Shown here in pieces: positions 26,052 to 35,228 of a DNA stretch of 37,625 nt. This stretch comes from a virus. The translations under genes were made by a program, and so were the position numbers. The stretch covers positions 1 through 37,625 of the IMG/VR virus record IMGVR_UViG_3300010158_000168; one strand, written 5' to 3'. The notes below the pieces were generated by a model. That model ran no database searches. It was not told the origin of the DNA and saw nothing but the letters and a program-made list of their open reading frames with translations. Numbering within the stretch: position 1 is the stretch's first letter; each line of letters starts with the position of its first letter.

Positions 26052-27458
26052 TTATCCTTTGAATAAGAAGAAGTTGTTAGCACCTAATGTACATAACGCT
26101 CTCTCAGATAAGAAGTGAACCTCCATTGCATCTAAAGAAGATGTTACAGCACCACCAGCAGATCCAGTGATCCATGTTTTGTAACGTCTGTCTTCAGTCT
26201 CAGAAGCACGGTATCTTACGTGTAAGAATGGTCGTTTAGCATTTTTACCTAATACTTGGTCATAAACTGTAGTAGATCCAGCTGGAACTAATACTCCGTT
26301 AATGTTACCTCCAACAAGTCCACCTCTTAAGGCAGCATCGTTTAAGTATTTCCAGTCAGTTTTGTAGAAGTCATAACCTCTACGGAAACCTGTAAATCCT
26401 AAGTTCAAAGCCATTTGCTCATCGTTATCAAATAAACCATAAGATGTACCACTTGCTCCGTAAGAGTTTTGGTGAGCCAACATGTCATTGATATCGTTAG
26501 AGAACTGACGGTTCAAGAAGATAGCATTTTCTTCGATAGCTCCTTGTTTGTCTAAACGCTGGATGATAGTATCAAAGTCACCTAAAGTGCTTGGGTTACC
26601 ACCTGACCATACGTTACCTCTTTTGTTTACTACATAGAATAAACCTTCAGTACCTTTAGCAGAAGCGATAGCTCCAGATCCAGCCTCAGCAGGAACCCCT
26701 TCAACCATAGCCATCTCTAAGTAATCTTCGAATCTCAAACGAGTTTCGTGCTCAGACTTGATGTACCATAAGTAACCAGTAGCTCCGTTTTCAGTAGTAA
26801 CCTCAACCCATCCGATTTGAGCCATATCTGATCCAGATACTGCGTATTTATCTTTGATGATGATTGGAGAGTTTTCGAAGATCTCATCAGAAGCCTCTAA
26901 TGACTCAACCATACCTTCAGTTCCTTTTTTAAATTCAGAACCATAAACGAATGCTGTTACAGTAGCAGCACTACCAAACATTTGACCACCAGCTTCGTAG
27001 TAAGCTACGTGGAAAGTACCAGCAGCATAATCAACTTCAGTAATGATACCTTTGTTAGAGTTAGCAGCAGTATTGTTAGATGACAAGAAAACTGTCTGAC
27101 CTACTCTGAAAGCAATTCCAGTAGAAGATGTAAGGGCAGGATTCAATGTGTCAGATACTGTGATAATAGCAGTGTCAGCTCCAGGAGCAGCATTAGAAGC
27201 ACAGTTAACATATTTAGTGTGTAAACGTCCTTGTTCTGCCCATTTGATAAGGTCAGAGTTTGACGGCATTTCAGCTCCAACTATTCTTAAGAAAGAAGCG
27301 ATAGAACGATTTCCGTAACGCTCAAATTCTTTCTCATAAGTATCAGGAAGATACTGATTCAAGAAGTTGAAGTTAGTGATGTAATTAGATGCTAAGGTTT
27401 TTCTCTCAGCACTTGGTTGTAATTCGAACCCTGGGGTTGATAAAACTGATCCAGCCAT
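26052..27458 (-). CDS. Major capsid protein, 468 aa
   Basis: Placed downstream of the scaffold and followed by a strong terminator, as capsid genes usually are. The N-terminal region contains YEKEFERYGNRSIASFLRIV and SDLIKWAEQGRLHTKY (residues 41-83), a pattern I associate with crAss-like capsid proteins. The middle has beta-rich strands and a FENSPIIIKDKYAVSGSDMA segment, consistent with an HK97-type fold. Codon use is less AT-rich and more regular than in neighbouring genes, suggesting selection for high expression. The leader is an A/C-rich CACACACA tract two bases before the ATG. No sign of an N-terminal scaffold fusion. Confidence 0.88.
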   Translation of the reverse strand: MAGSVLSTPGFELQPSAERKTLASNYITNFNFLNQYLPDTYEKEFERYGNRSIASFLRIVGAEMPSNSDLIKWAEQGRLHTKYVNCASNAAPGADTAIITVSDTLNPALTSSTGIAFRVGQTVFLSSNNTAANSNKGIITEVDYAAGTFHVAYYEAGGQMFGSAATVTAFVYGSEFKKGTEGMVESLEASDEIFENSPIIIKDKYAVSGSDMAQIGWVEVTTENGATGYLWYIKSEHETRLRFEDYLEMAMVEGVPAEAGSGAIASAKGTEGLFYVVNKRGNVWSGGNPSTLGDFDTIIQRLDKQGAIEENAIFLNRQFSNDINDMLAHQNSYGASGTSYGLFDNDEQMALNLGFTGFRRGYDFYKTDWKYLNDAALRGGLVGGNINGVLVPAGSTTVYDQVLGKNAKRPFLHVRYRASETEDRRYKTWITGSAGGAVTSSLDAMEVHFLSERALCTLGANNFFLFKG

Positions 27459-27476
27459 TTTGTGTGTGTTTTAAAA

Positions 27477-28553
27477 TTATTTTCTACTTTTGATCCTTAG
27501 TCCTCGACCAGCATCATCGTTTAAAGACTTGACTTGGAAACCAGTGTTAGCGATAGGGGCAGGAGCATTCCTTACATCCATATCAATATTCTTAATGTTT
27601 CGTGCACTATCTAATAATGCATCAGACTTTCCTTGTTCATAGAAATGTCTAGCTAACTTGTCTGGGTTCATTGCCGCAGTCAAAGCACGATGGTAACCAA
27701 CAGCATCCTTAATCAAACCATTCTCATCTAAAAACTTAGATATGAAGTTGTTAACATTGGACTGTGCTGTTCTAGTCTCATTAATATCTCCAGCTGAAAA
27801 CTTTAATCTTTTATCTCCTAGATCGAACTCAAAACCTTTGAACTCATTAGAGAAAATTTCATCTGTTTTCTTTTGGAAGTACTCAGACTTACTGGCAGCT
27901 TCTTGTTGGTACGTTTGTGATTTTTGAACGTATTCCTTGTAGGCATTGTACATCTCTTTCTCCTCGTCTGGAACTAAACCTCCTCTTGACTCAAGGGGAG
28001 CTTTGTACTGTTCTTTCAAATCGTTGAAATATTTCTTTGCCTTAGCAAGCTCTTTTTTCTTAGCCATTTCTTTCTTTTTGACAACCTTCTCGTCATCAAA
28101 ATCTTCATCATAACCAAACTTATCCTCTAGAAGATATGCAATATCATCTTGGTCTAAGTCTTCTTCGGTCTGACTGTAATACTCAGCTAATAATTCATTA
28201 GGATCAGCATCATCATAACTTCTGTTAAGTTTAACAAAGTCATCGATACCTCTACCAGTTTCCTTCTTAAACTTGAAGAAGGCTGAGACATCCTCTGGTA
28301 ACTCCTCTTGAGCATTTCTCTCTGCCACAAGATCATCAATAGAGTTTATCTCTTTATTGTATCTATTCTTAATATATGAAAGAACATCCTCATCTTTTAG
28401 ATCAACAACTGGTTGCTCTATTATTTCTTGTTCGATCGGCTCTTGGTTTAGAGCTTGTTGTTCAGCATCGTACTTATCTAAAAGCTCTTGCTCGATCTGT
28501 TGAACTGACTTTTCCTCGCCAACTCCCAGATCTCTTACAGTAAAATTTTCCAT
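27477..28553 (-). CDS. Predicted capsid scaffolding protein, 358 aa
   Basis: Strongly acidic and helical, as scaffold proteins are: long Glu/Gln/Asp runs at the N-terminus (VQQIEQELLDKYDAEQQALN), an acidic middle (FGYDEDFDDEKVVKKKEMAK), a coiled coil near residues 160-185, and a basic C-terminus (AGRGLRIKSRK) that could touch the shell. It lies directly before the major capsid gene, the standard place. No protease motif is visible. The assignment rests on composition and position, not on a sequence signature. Confidence 0.75.
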   Translation of the reverse strand: MENFTVRDLGVGEEKSVQQIEQELLDKYDAEQQALNQEPIEQEIIEQPVVDLKDEDVLSYIKNRYNKEINSIDDLVAERNAQEELPEDVSAFFKFKKETGRGIDDFVKLNRSYDDADPNELLAEYYSQTEEDLDQDDIAYLLEDKFGYDEDFDDEKVVKKKEMAKKKELAKAKKYFNDLKEQYKAPLESRGGLVPDEEKEMYNAYKEYVQKSQTYQQEAASKSEYFQKKTDEIFSNEFKGFEFDLGDKRLKFSAGDINETRTAQSNVNNFISKFLDENGLIKDAVGYHRALTAAMNPDKLARHFYEQGKSDALLDSARNIKNIDMDVRNAPAPIANTGFQVKSLNDDAGRGLRIKSRK

Positions 28554-28563
28554 TTGATTTAAT

Positions 28564-28677
28564 TTATTTTTTAATTTTCATTCTTGTTTTAGTAGGCTTA
28601 ACCGTACCCTTACTAGGGGTATCAGTTAACTTACTAGGGGCAACAGTCCTTCTATATGTGATGGTGTTTCTACCCAT
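28564..28677 (-). CDS. Small very basic protein, 37 aa
   Basis: Frame reads MGRNTITYRRTVAPSKLTDT, then PSKGTVKPTKTRMKIKK. It contains many Lys and Arg, no acidic residue except one Asp, and repeated S/T-K steps (APSK, TPSK, KPTK). It fills the space between the Cys-tailed gene (two-base gap) and the scaffold. Such a peptide could bind DNA or the acidic scaffold; both are guesses. Confidence 0.55.
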   Translation of the reverse strand: MGRNTITYRRTVAPSKLTDTPSKGTVKPTKTRMKIKK

Positions 28678-28679
28678 AA

Positions 28680-29198
28680 TTAACAGCTATGACATCCACC
28701 GCTTCCACTTGGTCCTTTTCCAGAACCTCCAGATAAATCTCTAGACTTATCTCTATTTTTTGCTGCATTCTTTTCAGTAGCGGCTTTTATTCTTGCATCA
28801 TAATCAGAACGAGACTCACCCTCTTGTTTCCATTTATCATAAGTCTTAACTCTCATCTCCTCTCTTCTTTTTTCTATAGAAGGAGTTTCTATCCTACTAG
28901 TTAATCTACTTAAATCAAGACTTCCACCCATTTTTGTTTTCTCAACATCACTATCCATAGGAATTATAGTTGTTATCTCTCTTGAACCAGATGAGCTACT
29001 TTTTGCTATAGGTGTAGATGAAACTCTAGCTGATGTATTTCTAGCAACAGGTTTTGAGCTAGATGAAGAACCTGCATTATTCCAATTCATTTTATAAGTT
29101 GTACTCCCGTTTGGATTAGTAACTTGTGTTCTAGTTACATTTCCTTTACCAGGATCTGGTGTATTTGCTAACGGAGTATCTCTTCTATTTAATGCCAT
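28680..29198 (-). CDS. Low-complexity protein with Gly/Ser linker and CHSC tail, 172 aa
   Basis: Largely disordered: Ser/Thr/Pro-rich N-terminal half (NNAGSSSSSKPVARNTSARV), then a charged helical stretch (RREEMRVKTYDKWKQEGESR, residues 111-130), then a Gly/Ser-rich tail GGSGKGPSGSGGCHSC. The two cysteines and a histidine at the very end look like a metal-binding or crosslinking tag on a flexible arm. It has its own promoter box and lies between portal and scaffold, so it is probably a virion or assembly protein. No family recognised. Confidence 0.6.
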   Translation of the reverse strand: MALNRRDTPLANTPDPGKGNVTRTQVTNPNGSTTYKMNWNNAGSSSSSKPVARNTSARVSSTPIAKSSSSGSREITTIIPMDSDVEKTKMGGSLDLSRLTSRIETPSIEKRREEMRVKTYDKWKQEGESRSDYDARIKAATEKNAAKNRDKSRDLSGGSGKGPSGSGGCHSC

Positions 29199-29211
29199 TG
29201 TTTTATTTTTG

Positions 29212-29219
29212 CAAAGTTA
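29212..29219 (-). promoter_or_regulatory. Bacteroidota-type promoter, -7 box TAACTTTG
   Basis: The minus strand reads AATAACTTTGCAAAAAT, 13 bases before the ATG at 29198. It fits TAnnTTTG and is followed by C. Confidence 0.7.
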
Positions 29220-29236
29220 TTAATTAATTTTATGTA

Positions 29237-31672
29237 TTATCGAGGCGAAAACTCTGCCAAATCAAATCCATCAAGCGAATCTTCTTCTGATTCAAAATCT
29301 ACTGGCGGTAAGTTATTCTTACGCTGCTCTATTAGCTTTGACTGCTGTGTGTTCTGAAGTGTTACCCTTTGATCCTTAGCTTGTTCTTTAAGTGTGTCCT
29401 TCATTTGCATGTTCTTAACGTCAACACCCTTAAGCTGCATATTCATCTGGAACTCAACCTCCATTAGGTGATACTTAAGCTCCGCCTCTTGCTTCATCTT
29501 CTCAACATCAAACTGAGTCTCTGCTTGTTTGACTTGTATCTTAGCCTGTGCTTCTGCTTGTATGTTCTGCATAGCAGCTTGTGCTGCCATCTGTTGAGAC
29601 TGCATTTGAATCTGACCTTGAGCCTGTTGTTTCTGTTGCTCGTATGCTTGAGTATCGTCTTGTTTCTTTTTCTTTTTAAGCTTAAGTAACTGATTAGCTA
29701 GCTTAAGGTTCTTGATCTCTCTAATATCAATAGCATCCTCAAGACCAATAGAGTCTCTCTGAAGTGCCATCTGAATATTAGCCTCAAGCTGTGCCTTCTC
29801 AGCCTCATCTGGTGACATCTCTATAAATATACCAAAATCATAGATATATAAATCCTTAATATCATCTAGTATAGATACGTTATACTTACCTATCTGATTA
29901 GCGAACTGCTCCTTAAAGTCTGAGTACTCTAATACGTCGGCTACCCTTAATGATATAGCCTCAGATAGTGTTCTAGTTAAATATAAACTAGCATCTAGTA
30001 TGTGTCGTGTAGCTGTGTTTGAGTTAGCGGCTGCAAGTTTCTGTACCCCAACCAAACTGTTTGGATCTGGCATACTTCCATCACGAGCCTCGTTAAGACC
30101 TGTTACGTCTCTAATCATGCTCATGTATTGGTTATAAGTACCAATTAAAGCACTTATCTTTCCTTGTCCACTATTAGAGTTAAGCTCTGTAATAGGAACC
30201 CTTGCATTATTAAACTCTCCGTCTTGTGTGTATGAACGACCAATAACAGATCCAGTCTGGAAGTATAGTCTAAGTGCATCCTCTGGATTATATGCCTGAC
30301 CGTTACCTAAGTCAACCTCGTTAAGTCCATCAGCATCAATAAATACTCCATCTGGAACTAACTTAGCTAGTACCTGTTGTAGCTTTAAGTGTGTTATCTG
30401 AATCATGTCGGCAAATGTAGTCATTCTTCTTACCAAAGACTCCACCTTACCCTTATACATTCTTGGTGCTACAGCAATATAGTTAGGCATTGCATATTGC
30501 GATGCTGATTTTGGTCTAACCATATTCTTTGACATCTGCCACTGAAGTACATAGTTTGTTCCCATAACCATAACACCCTCATACCAAACATCAATCCTTT
30601 TCTCTACCATCTCAAATCTACCCTCTTCCATCATCTCAGCTGGAGGGTTGAACGTATCGTTCTTAGGTATCATCTTAACAACACCGTTATCGTTTATCTT
30701 TTTCTTGTAAACAATCTTTTTAGTTGTCTTATAGTTAGCATAAAGAAGAGTAACGGAGTCTCTGTTGAATAGACTGTTATTATAATACTGAGCTGCATTA
30801 TAAAAATTATACCATGACTGACTATGTTTTGAAATTTCTTCAAGTTGCTCTGTAGTTAATGTTGGATCTATCTTCAAAAGCTCTGTGACTGGCACAGTCC
30901 TGATCTCACCCCAATAAAAAACATCTTTAAAGTATGGATCCTCTGTGTAGGAATAAACAATATTTGCTGGATCAACATAGTCAATCTTAATTCCTTGACC
31001 TTTTAAGAACTGATGTCTAACCATACCAACACCAATGGTGGTGATATCGTAGTCAACCCTCTTTCTTATATCCATGTACTTATTAGAGTCAAGTACAGTA
31101 TTAATTGCTTCCTCCTCAGCTATCTCAATAGCTGGCTTATAGTTAAGCTGCATATAAAGGTTAAGCTCCTCGTCTGTCTCTGGAAGATCGTCTGGGTTTG
31201 TATTAAATGCATTGATACCGAACTGATCCTTGATTTGACTAAGCAATGGTTTTGCTATCATGTCGCTCTCGATCATGTCCTGGTACTTGTTTCTCTTAGC
31301 AGCAGACATAGCGTCTTGTGCATATGCCTTAACATGGAAAAGTCTGTCTGACATTCCATTAACAACAATATCAACAAACTTAGGAATAATAGGTACTGGT
31401 GTCCAGTCTAGGTTTAAGTAAGACAAGTCACCATCTACAGCAAGCTCGTTCTTGTACTTCTGTACAGACTGCTCACCCCTTGCATATAGTCTTAATCTAT
31501 GATAATCAGTCCACTGATCATAGAATCTTGAACGCTGTCCATCCTTTCTAAACCACTCGTATTGAACAGCTTGCATTATTTTTAATCCAAACTCCTTTGT
31601 ATCTTTTTCAGCGTCTGGAACATATTGTGTAGGGAACTGTACGTTCTTTATATCTATATCTACTTTTTGCAT
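29237..31672 (-). CDS. Portal protein, 811 aa
   Basis: The gene lies directly after TerL and is the right size for a large crAss-like portal. The body alternates helices and strands, with segments such as RMYKGKVESLVRRMTTFADM and SMIRDVTGLNEARDGSMPDP; the latter is a recognisable portal motif near the stem and wing (a DVTGLNEARDG loop). The C-terminal 170 residues form a Gln/Lys-rich coiled coil beginning in a KKKKKQDDTQ run and ending with an acidic tail, as portal barrels of these phages often do. The ATG directly follows the TerL stop. A promoter box 45 bases upstream sits inside TerL. Confidence 0.88.
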   Translation of the reverse strand: MQKVDIDIKNVQFPTQYVPDAEKDTKEFGLKIMQAVQYEWFRKDGQRSRFYDQWTDYHRLRLYARGEQSVQKYKNELAVDGDLSYLNLDWTPVPIIPKFVDIVVNGMSDRLFHVKAYAQDAMSAAKRNKYQDMIESDMIAKPLLSQIKDQFGINAFNTNPDDLPETDEELNLYMQLNYKPAIEIAEEEAINTVLDSNKYMDIRKRVDYDITTIGVGMVRHQFLKGQGIKIDYVDPANIVYSYTEDPYFKDVFYWGEIRTVPVTELLKIDPTLTTEQLEEISKHSQSWYNFYNAAQYYNNSLFNRDSVTLLYANYKTTKKIVYKKKINDNGVVKMIPKNDTFNPPAEMMEEGRFEMVEKRIDVWYEGVMVMGTNYVLQWQMSKNMVRPKSASQYAMPNYIAVAPRMYKGKVESLVRRMTTFADMIQITHLKLQQVLAKLVPDGVFIDADGLNEVDLGNGQAYNPEDALRLYFQTGSVIGRSYTQDGEFNNARVPITELNSNSGQGKISALIGTYNQYMSMIRDVTGLNEARDGSMPDPNSLVGVQKLAAANSNTATRHILDASLYLTRTLSEAISLRVADVLEYSDFKEQFANQIGKYNVSILDDIKDLYIYDFGIFIEMSPDEAEKAQLEANIQMALQRDSIGLEDAIDIREIKNLKLANQLLKLKKKKKQDDTQAYEQQKQQAQGQIQMQSQQMAAQAAMQNIQAEAQAKIQVKQAETQFDVEKMKQEAELKYHLMEVEFQMNMQLKGVDVKNMQMKDTLKEQAKDQRVTLQNTQQSKLIEQRKNNLPPVDFESEEDSLDGFDLAEFSPR

Positions 31673-34600
31673 CTAATTTATTATCTCGCTAAATGAACCC
31701 TTGTTATTATATCTTGCAAAGGTAATGCTTATTTTCGATTCTTTTTTAGAAGCTATATACATGTGCTTTTGATTTGCCATGATAGCTAAGCCTGAGCTGA
31801 TTGCAGCATCAAATTTTGTTCTATCATTTATATCAAACTTTGCCCAATCCTCTAATGTTCTCGAAAAATACATTGATCCCATCTCTTCTGGATCTCTGTA
31901 TGTACCCTCTAAATCTAAACCAACATGCTTCTCAATATATGTCTCGATTGCAGACGCGTGAGACTGCTTAATATCTTCAGACGAGTTAGGTATACCACCA
32001 AGCTCTCTTTCTGTCTTAGAAAGGTTCGTAAAGTGCTTGTCTGGTCTATTCATTGAAAAGCCTCTATACCCTCTATTCTTAAAATGGTATAGTAGTCTCT
32101 GCTTGTTGTTTTCTATAAGTACTGGCATCCCATAGAATATACAAGCCATAAGGACCTCCTCAAAGAATATCTCTGCCGTCTGAGGTCTTGCTATATACTC
32201 TAGAAAGAACTGATTACTTGGTGCGTCATCCATATTGAACTTTGTCATTCCATGTAGTGAACCGTTAGATCCTCTATTACCAACAGTTCCAGATATGTCA
32301 TACGGATCACATCCGAACGAACCTATATGATCGTTACCAGGGTACTTCATTCCGTTCTTCTTAATAACATTGTTAGTAATACCTCTGTTAGGTATCCATG
32401 AAACTAGGAATCTTCCCCTTATGTCTGGAGTCCATATAACCTCTGTATCTTGCTTTCCATCCTTCCAATGAAACGATCCCCTTGTAAGTACTCTATCCTT
32501 TATTAATGAGTCATTATAATCTATCTGGTGGTATATCTTTGTAAGGTTAAATAGTGATGACTTGGACTCATCTCTAAACGCGTGTCCTTCTGTTCTTGGA
32601 AACTGACGATAGAACTCGTTCAGTGCATCTGGATCGCTCTTAAGTGAACTAACCTCGTTGTTCCAGTAGTCAATGGCACCGATCTTTATTGGTCTACCAT
32701 CAACTCCAATCACTGGCTTATCTGGTGTAGTAAATACTGGATGACCGTGTCTGTCTATGTATCCCTCAAAGTTCCACTCCATAGGAATAAACAAAGAGTA
32801 CATTCCAGACTTTGTCTGTCCATTACTGTTCCTTGTTGATGGATTTGAGTCCTCATAAAGTTTTTTAAAGTTCTCTCCTCCCTTGTTAAGTGCGTTTGAT
32901 GTAGATCCCATCATACACTTACCGATGATTCTGCTACCTAAACGAAGACATGTCTTGGTTACTCGCCAGTTATTTAAGATGTTATCTGGCTTCATCCATT
33001 TGCCACTGTTTAAACTTAAAGTAAAATCTTCAAGTATTAACTTTCTTTCATTATCATTTTCTCCGTCAACCTGAATACCTACGTAATTTCCCTTTCCAAT
33101 GTATTCTATATCAACCTTATTTCTTCTTCCTGTAGTTTTAGGGACATAATTTTCAAAAGATTTTTTTTCTGTTAATATTGGGATTATAGATAGATTTCCA
33201 GATATAAAAACTCTATATGTATCTGTGTTGTAATTACTTATCTTATGCATAACTTTAGAACAAGATAATCCACAAGAAAGTGCTAAAAATCTAATTTGCT
33301 CTATTAAATTCTTTCTACTCATTCCAAATTCAATTACCCCTTTTTTCTTATCAGAATATCCATCTGTATCAACTAAACCAGCTAGTAATTGAAGTCTCGA
33401 TTCAATAGAAGATTTCATGTAAACATCAGGTATATGTTTATTATTGTAAACATTTATATCTCTAAGCTCACTATTTATTCCTTTAAAAGCAAATTCAACT
33501 ATTTTTTTACAGGTAGATTTTTTAAGTTCAAAATTTAAGTTACGCATTTCAGCTATTCTACCTAAGTAAGTTAATAATTCAGGCTCCTCTTCTTTATTAA
33601 CTAATATAGTAAACGCACTACTTCTTCCATCTCCAAGCCATAAACCTAATAAATATGGAGGTATATTTATATCTTTATCTATAGATTCTAATCCTTTAGA
33701 AGTAACCCTTGTTAAATGTTGTTTCTTGAATTTAGAAGAATCTAAGTATTCTTTAGGAGTCATTATTAATTCTTTATGACCATCTTTATAATATTGATTT
33801 AATACTAATCTATGATTTTCAGTAACAATATAATCAATCCCATAAGGTTGTTTAACTTTATAAGTATCAGTAATACCTTGTGTTTTTTTAATTATAGTTT
33901 TTTCTATACCGCCTTCAACAAGTACTTTATCTCCAACTTCAAGATCTTTTATTTTTTTGAAAGTCCAATCATTGGTAAGTATTAATGTCTCTGGATCATA
34001 ACACTCATCATGTATCAATAGCTTAAGTTTTTCACCATCATAAGAGTTATCTCCAGTGTTCTTCCAGTCAATAGACGTGTCCAAACCTTCTATCTCAGAG
34101 CTGTCAGCATCGAACATGTTCTTCTTTGTGATCTTAGATGCTGGAACTCTATAGGCAAGCTCTGTCTTAGGCTTGTCCATACCATCCATGATAGGCTTGA
34201 AAAAGAATGGATAGTTAGAGGATATAGGAACAACCTTATCGGTAAACATTGTCTTAGCATCTGATCCAGTCTTGGATAGTATCCCAATCCTTGCATCCTT
34301 TGCAAGGGTTCCCACGTTAACACCCTCGGCAGATCCCATGAATGAGAACCCAGAACGTCTGATCTTAAGGTATATCATACCGAAGCATCTGTCATCAGCT
34401 CTGCATGCCTCCCAGTATATAAAGAACAGTCTGTTTGCCTCCCTAAAGTCAGGATGTCCAACATCGATCTTAGTCCACTGAAGGTACATATAGTGAGATC
34501 CAGTGATATATGTAGGTACACCATTATTCATAAAGAACATACCCTCATCCCTTCTGTTAAACTCTCCCTCTATATAGTCAACCCATTTAGATTTAAACTC

Positions 34601-34957
34601 CTTGGTCATTCCATGCCAGGTAAAGATAGACTTTATATTATTAAGTTCTTTTGGATATGTGGCTGCCTCCCAGTACTGCTCCTCCTTCTTTTGGTCCCTT
34701 TTATAGACAATATTTGGGACGGATGGTAGTGCTATATTGATTCCATTTATATTATAAACCTCTCCAATGGTGCCATCCTTAGATATAATTATCATGTCGT
34801 ACTTGTCATCATAACCATAAGCCCATGTCTTAGCCTTGTTCTTATTGACTAATACACTTGTTGGTATATAATTTAGTACTACCGAGTGGAGTTTACTTTG
34901 ATCTTCCTTCAGCAAACCCTCGTATTGAAGGTTCTTTTGCTGCTTGTGATTCGCCAT
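31673..34957 (-). CDS. terL: Terminase large subunit (TerL) with in-frame intein, 1094 aa before splicing
   Basis: DNA-packaging motor. The ATPase half has a variant Walker A in IRRSGFSFMGSAEG (199-212), a form seen in crAss-like terminases, and Walker B LKLLIHDE (311-318). Directly after the DE an intein (319-650) is inserted; without it the protein is about 762 aa, normal for TerL. The nuclease half has Asp in FGCDPYDISG (D884), Glu in VLIENN (E949) and Asp in RTKFDAAISSG (D1050), the expected acidic triad of the RNase H-like domain. The start overlaps the upstream 111-aa gene by 65 bases. The exteins use AAG-type codons much more than the AT-rich intein. Confidence 0.93.
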   Translation of the reverse strand: MANHKQQKNLQYEGLLKEDQSKLHSVVLNYIPTSVLVNKNKAKTWAYGYDDKYDMIIISKDGTIGEVYNINGINIALPSVPNIVYKRDQKKEEQYWEAATYPKELNNIKSIFTWHGMTKEFKSKWVDYIEGEFNRRDEGMFFMNNGVPTYITGSHYMYLQWTKIDVGHPDFREANRLFFIYWEACRADDRCFGMIYLKIRRSGFSFMGSAEGVNVGTLAKDARIGILSKTGSDAKTMFTDKVVPISSNYPFFFKPIMDGMDKPKTELAYRVPASKITKKNMFDADSSEIEGLDTSIDWKNTGDNSYDGEKLKLLIHDECYDPETLILTNDWTFKKIKDLEVGDKVLVEGGIEKTIIKKTQGITDTYKVKQPYGIDYIVTENHRLVLNQYYKDGHKELIMTPKEYLDSSKFKKQHLTRVTSKGLESIDKDINIPPYLLGLWLGDGRSSAFTILVNKEEEPELLTYLGRIAEMRNLNFELKKSTCKKIVEFAFKGINSELRDINVYNNKHIPDVYMKSSIESRLQLLAGLVDTDGYSDKKKGVIEFGMSRKNLIEQIRFLALSCGLSCSKVMHKISNYNTDTYRVFISGNLSIIPILTEKKSFENYVPKTTGRRNKVDIEYIGKGNYVGIQVDGENDNERKLILEDFTLSLNSGKWMKPDNILNNWRVTKTCLRLGSRIIGKCMMGSTSNALNKGGENFKKLYEDSNPSTRNSNGQTKSGMYSLFIPMEWNFEGYIDRHGHPVFTTPDKPVIGVDGRPIKIGAIDYWNNEVSSLKSDPDALNEFYRQFPRTEGHAFRDESKSSLFNLTKIYHQIDYNDSLIKDRVLTRGSFHWKDGKQDTEVIWTPDIRGRFLVSWIPNRGITNNVIKKNGMKYPGNDHIGSFGCDPYDISGTVGNRGSNGSLHGMTKFNMDDAPSNQFFLEYIARPQTAEIFFEEVLMACIFYGMPVLIENNKQRLLYHFKNRGYRGFSMNRPDKHFTNLSKTERELGGIPNSSEDIKQSHASAIETYIEKHVGLDLEGTYRDPEEMGSMYFSRTLEDWAKFDINDRTKFDAAISSGLAIMANQKHMYIASKKESKISITFARYNNKGSFSEIIN
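31717..31724 (-). promoter_or_regulatory. Possible promoter inside the 3' end of TerL, TACCTTTG
   Basis: The minus strand reads ATTACCTTTGCAAG inside the last TerL codons, about 45 bases before the portal ATG. It fits TAnnTTTG. It would give portal a supply of transcript independent of TerL. Confidence 0.5.
33008..34003 (-). mobile_element. Intein with LAGLIDADG homing endonuclease in TerL, 332 aa
   Basis: Residues 319-650 of the precursor. Block A starts at Cys319 (CYDPETLILTNDWTFKKIKD). Block B contains VTENHRLVL with the TxxH pair. Two LAGLIDADG motifs follow, LLGLWLGDG (436-444) and LLAGLVDTDG (524-533). Block F contains YVGIQVDGENDNERK, and the end is DFTLSLN with Asn650, followed by Ser651 as the first extein residue. 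The penultimate residue is Leu, not the usual His. Splicing would rejoin HDE with SGKW, rebuilding the ATPase. The DNA is visibly more AT-rich than the exteins. Confidence 0.93.
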
Positions 34958-35228
34958 CTAGCATTGATTTTTCTTGTTCTATTCTATTAAGTATAGTGAA
35001 AGCATCTTCCACTGCCATCCTTTTTGAGGCAGCAGCATTTTTTAATTTATCTGAAGACAAATCTTCTTCTCCTCCTGTTATTATAATATCTTCTGCTACC
35101 TTTATAAGTTCTTCAATAGCCTTATATCCAGCGTTTATTATTTTATGTTTTAATTCTATAGATTTTTCCATTTTATCTAGTCTTACATGTCTATACAATA
35201 TACAATTATTCTCTTCTTTTAGTTCCAT
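34893..35228 (-). CDS. Candidate small terminase subunit or TerL-adjacent protein, 111 aa
   Basis: Helical, acidic protein directly upstream of TerL, where small terminase genes usually lie. The core reads LKHKIINAGYKAIEELIKVA and LKNAAASKRMAVEDAFTILN, two amphipathic helices suited to oligomer formation; no helix-turn-helix is clear. Its last 65 bases overlap the TerL start in another frame, giving a Gly/Ser-rich C-terminus. Small terminases are poorly conserved, so position is the main argument. It overlaps the preceding gene by 10 bases. Confidence 0.55.
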   Translation of the reverse strand: MELKEENNCILYRHVRLDKMEKSIELKHKIINAGYKAIEELIKVAEDIIITGGEEDLSSDKLKNAAASKRMAVEDAFTILNRIEQEKSMLDGESQAAKEPSIRGFAEGRSK

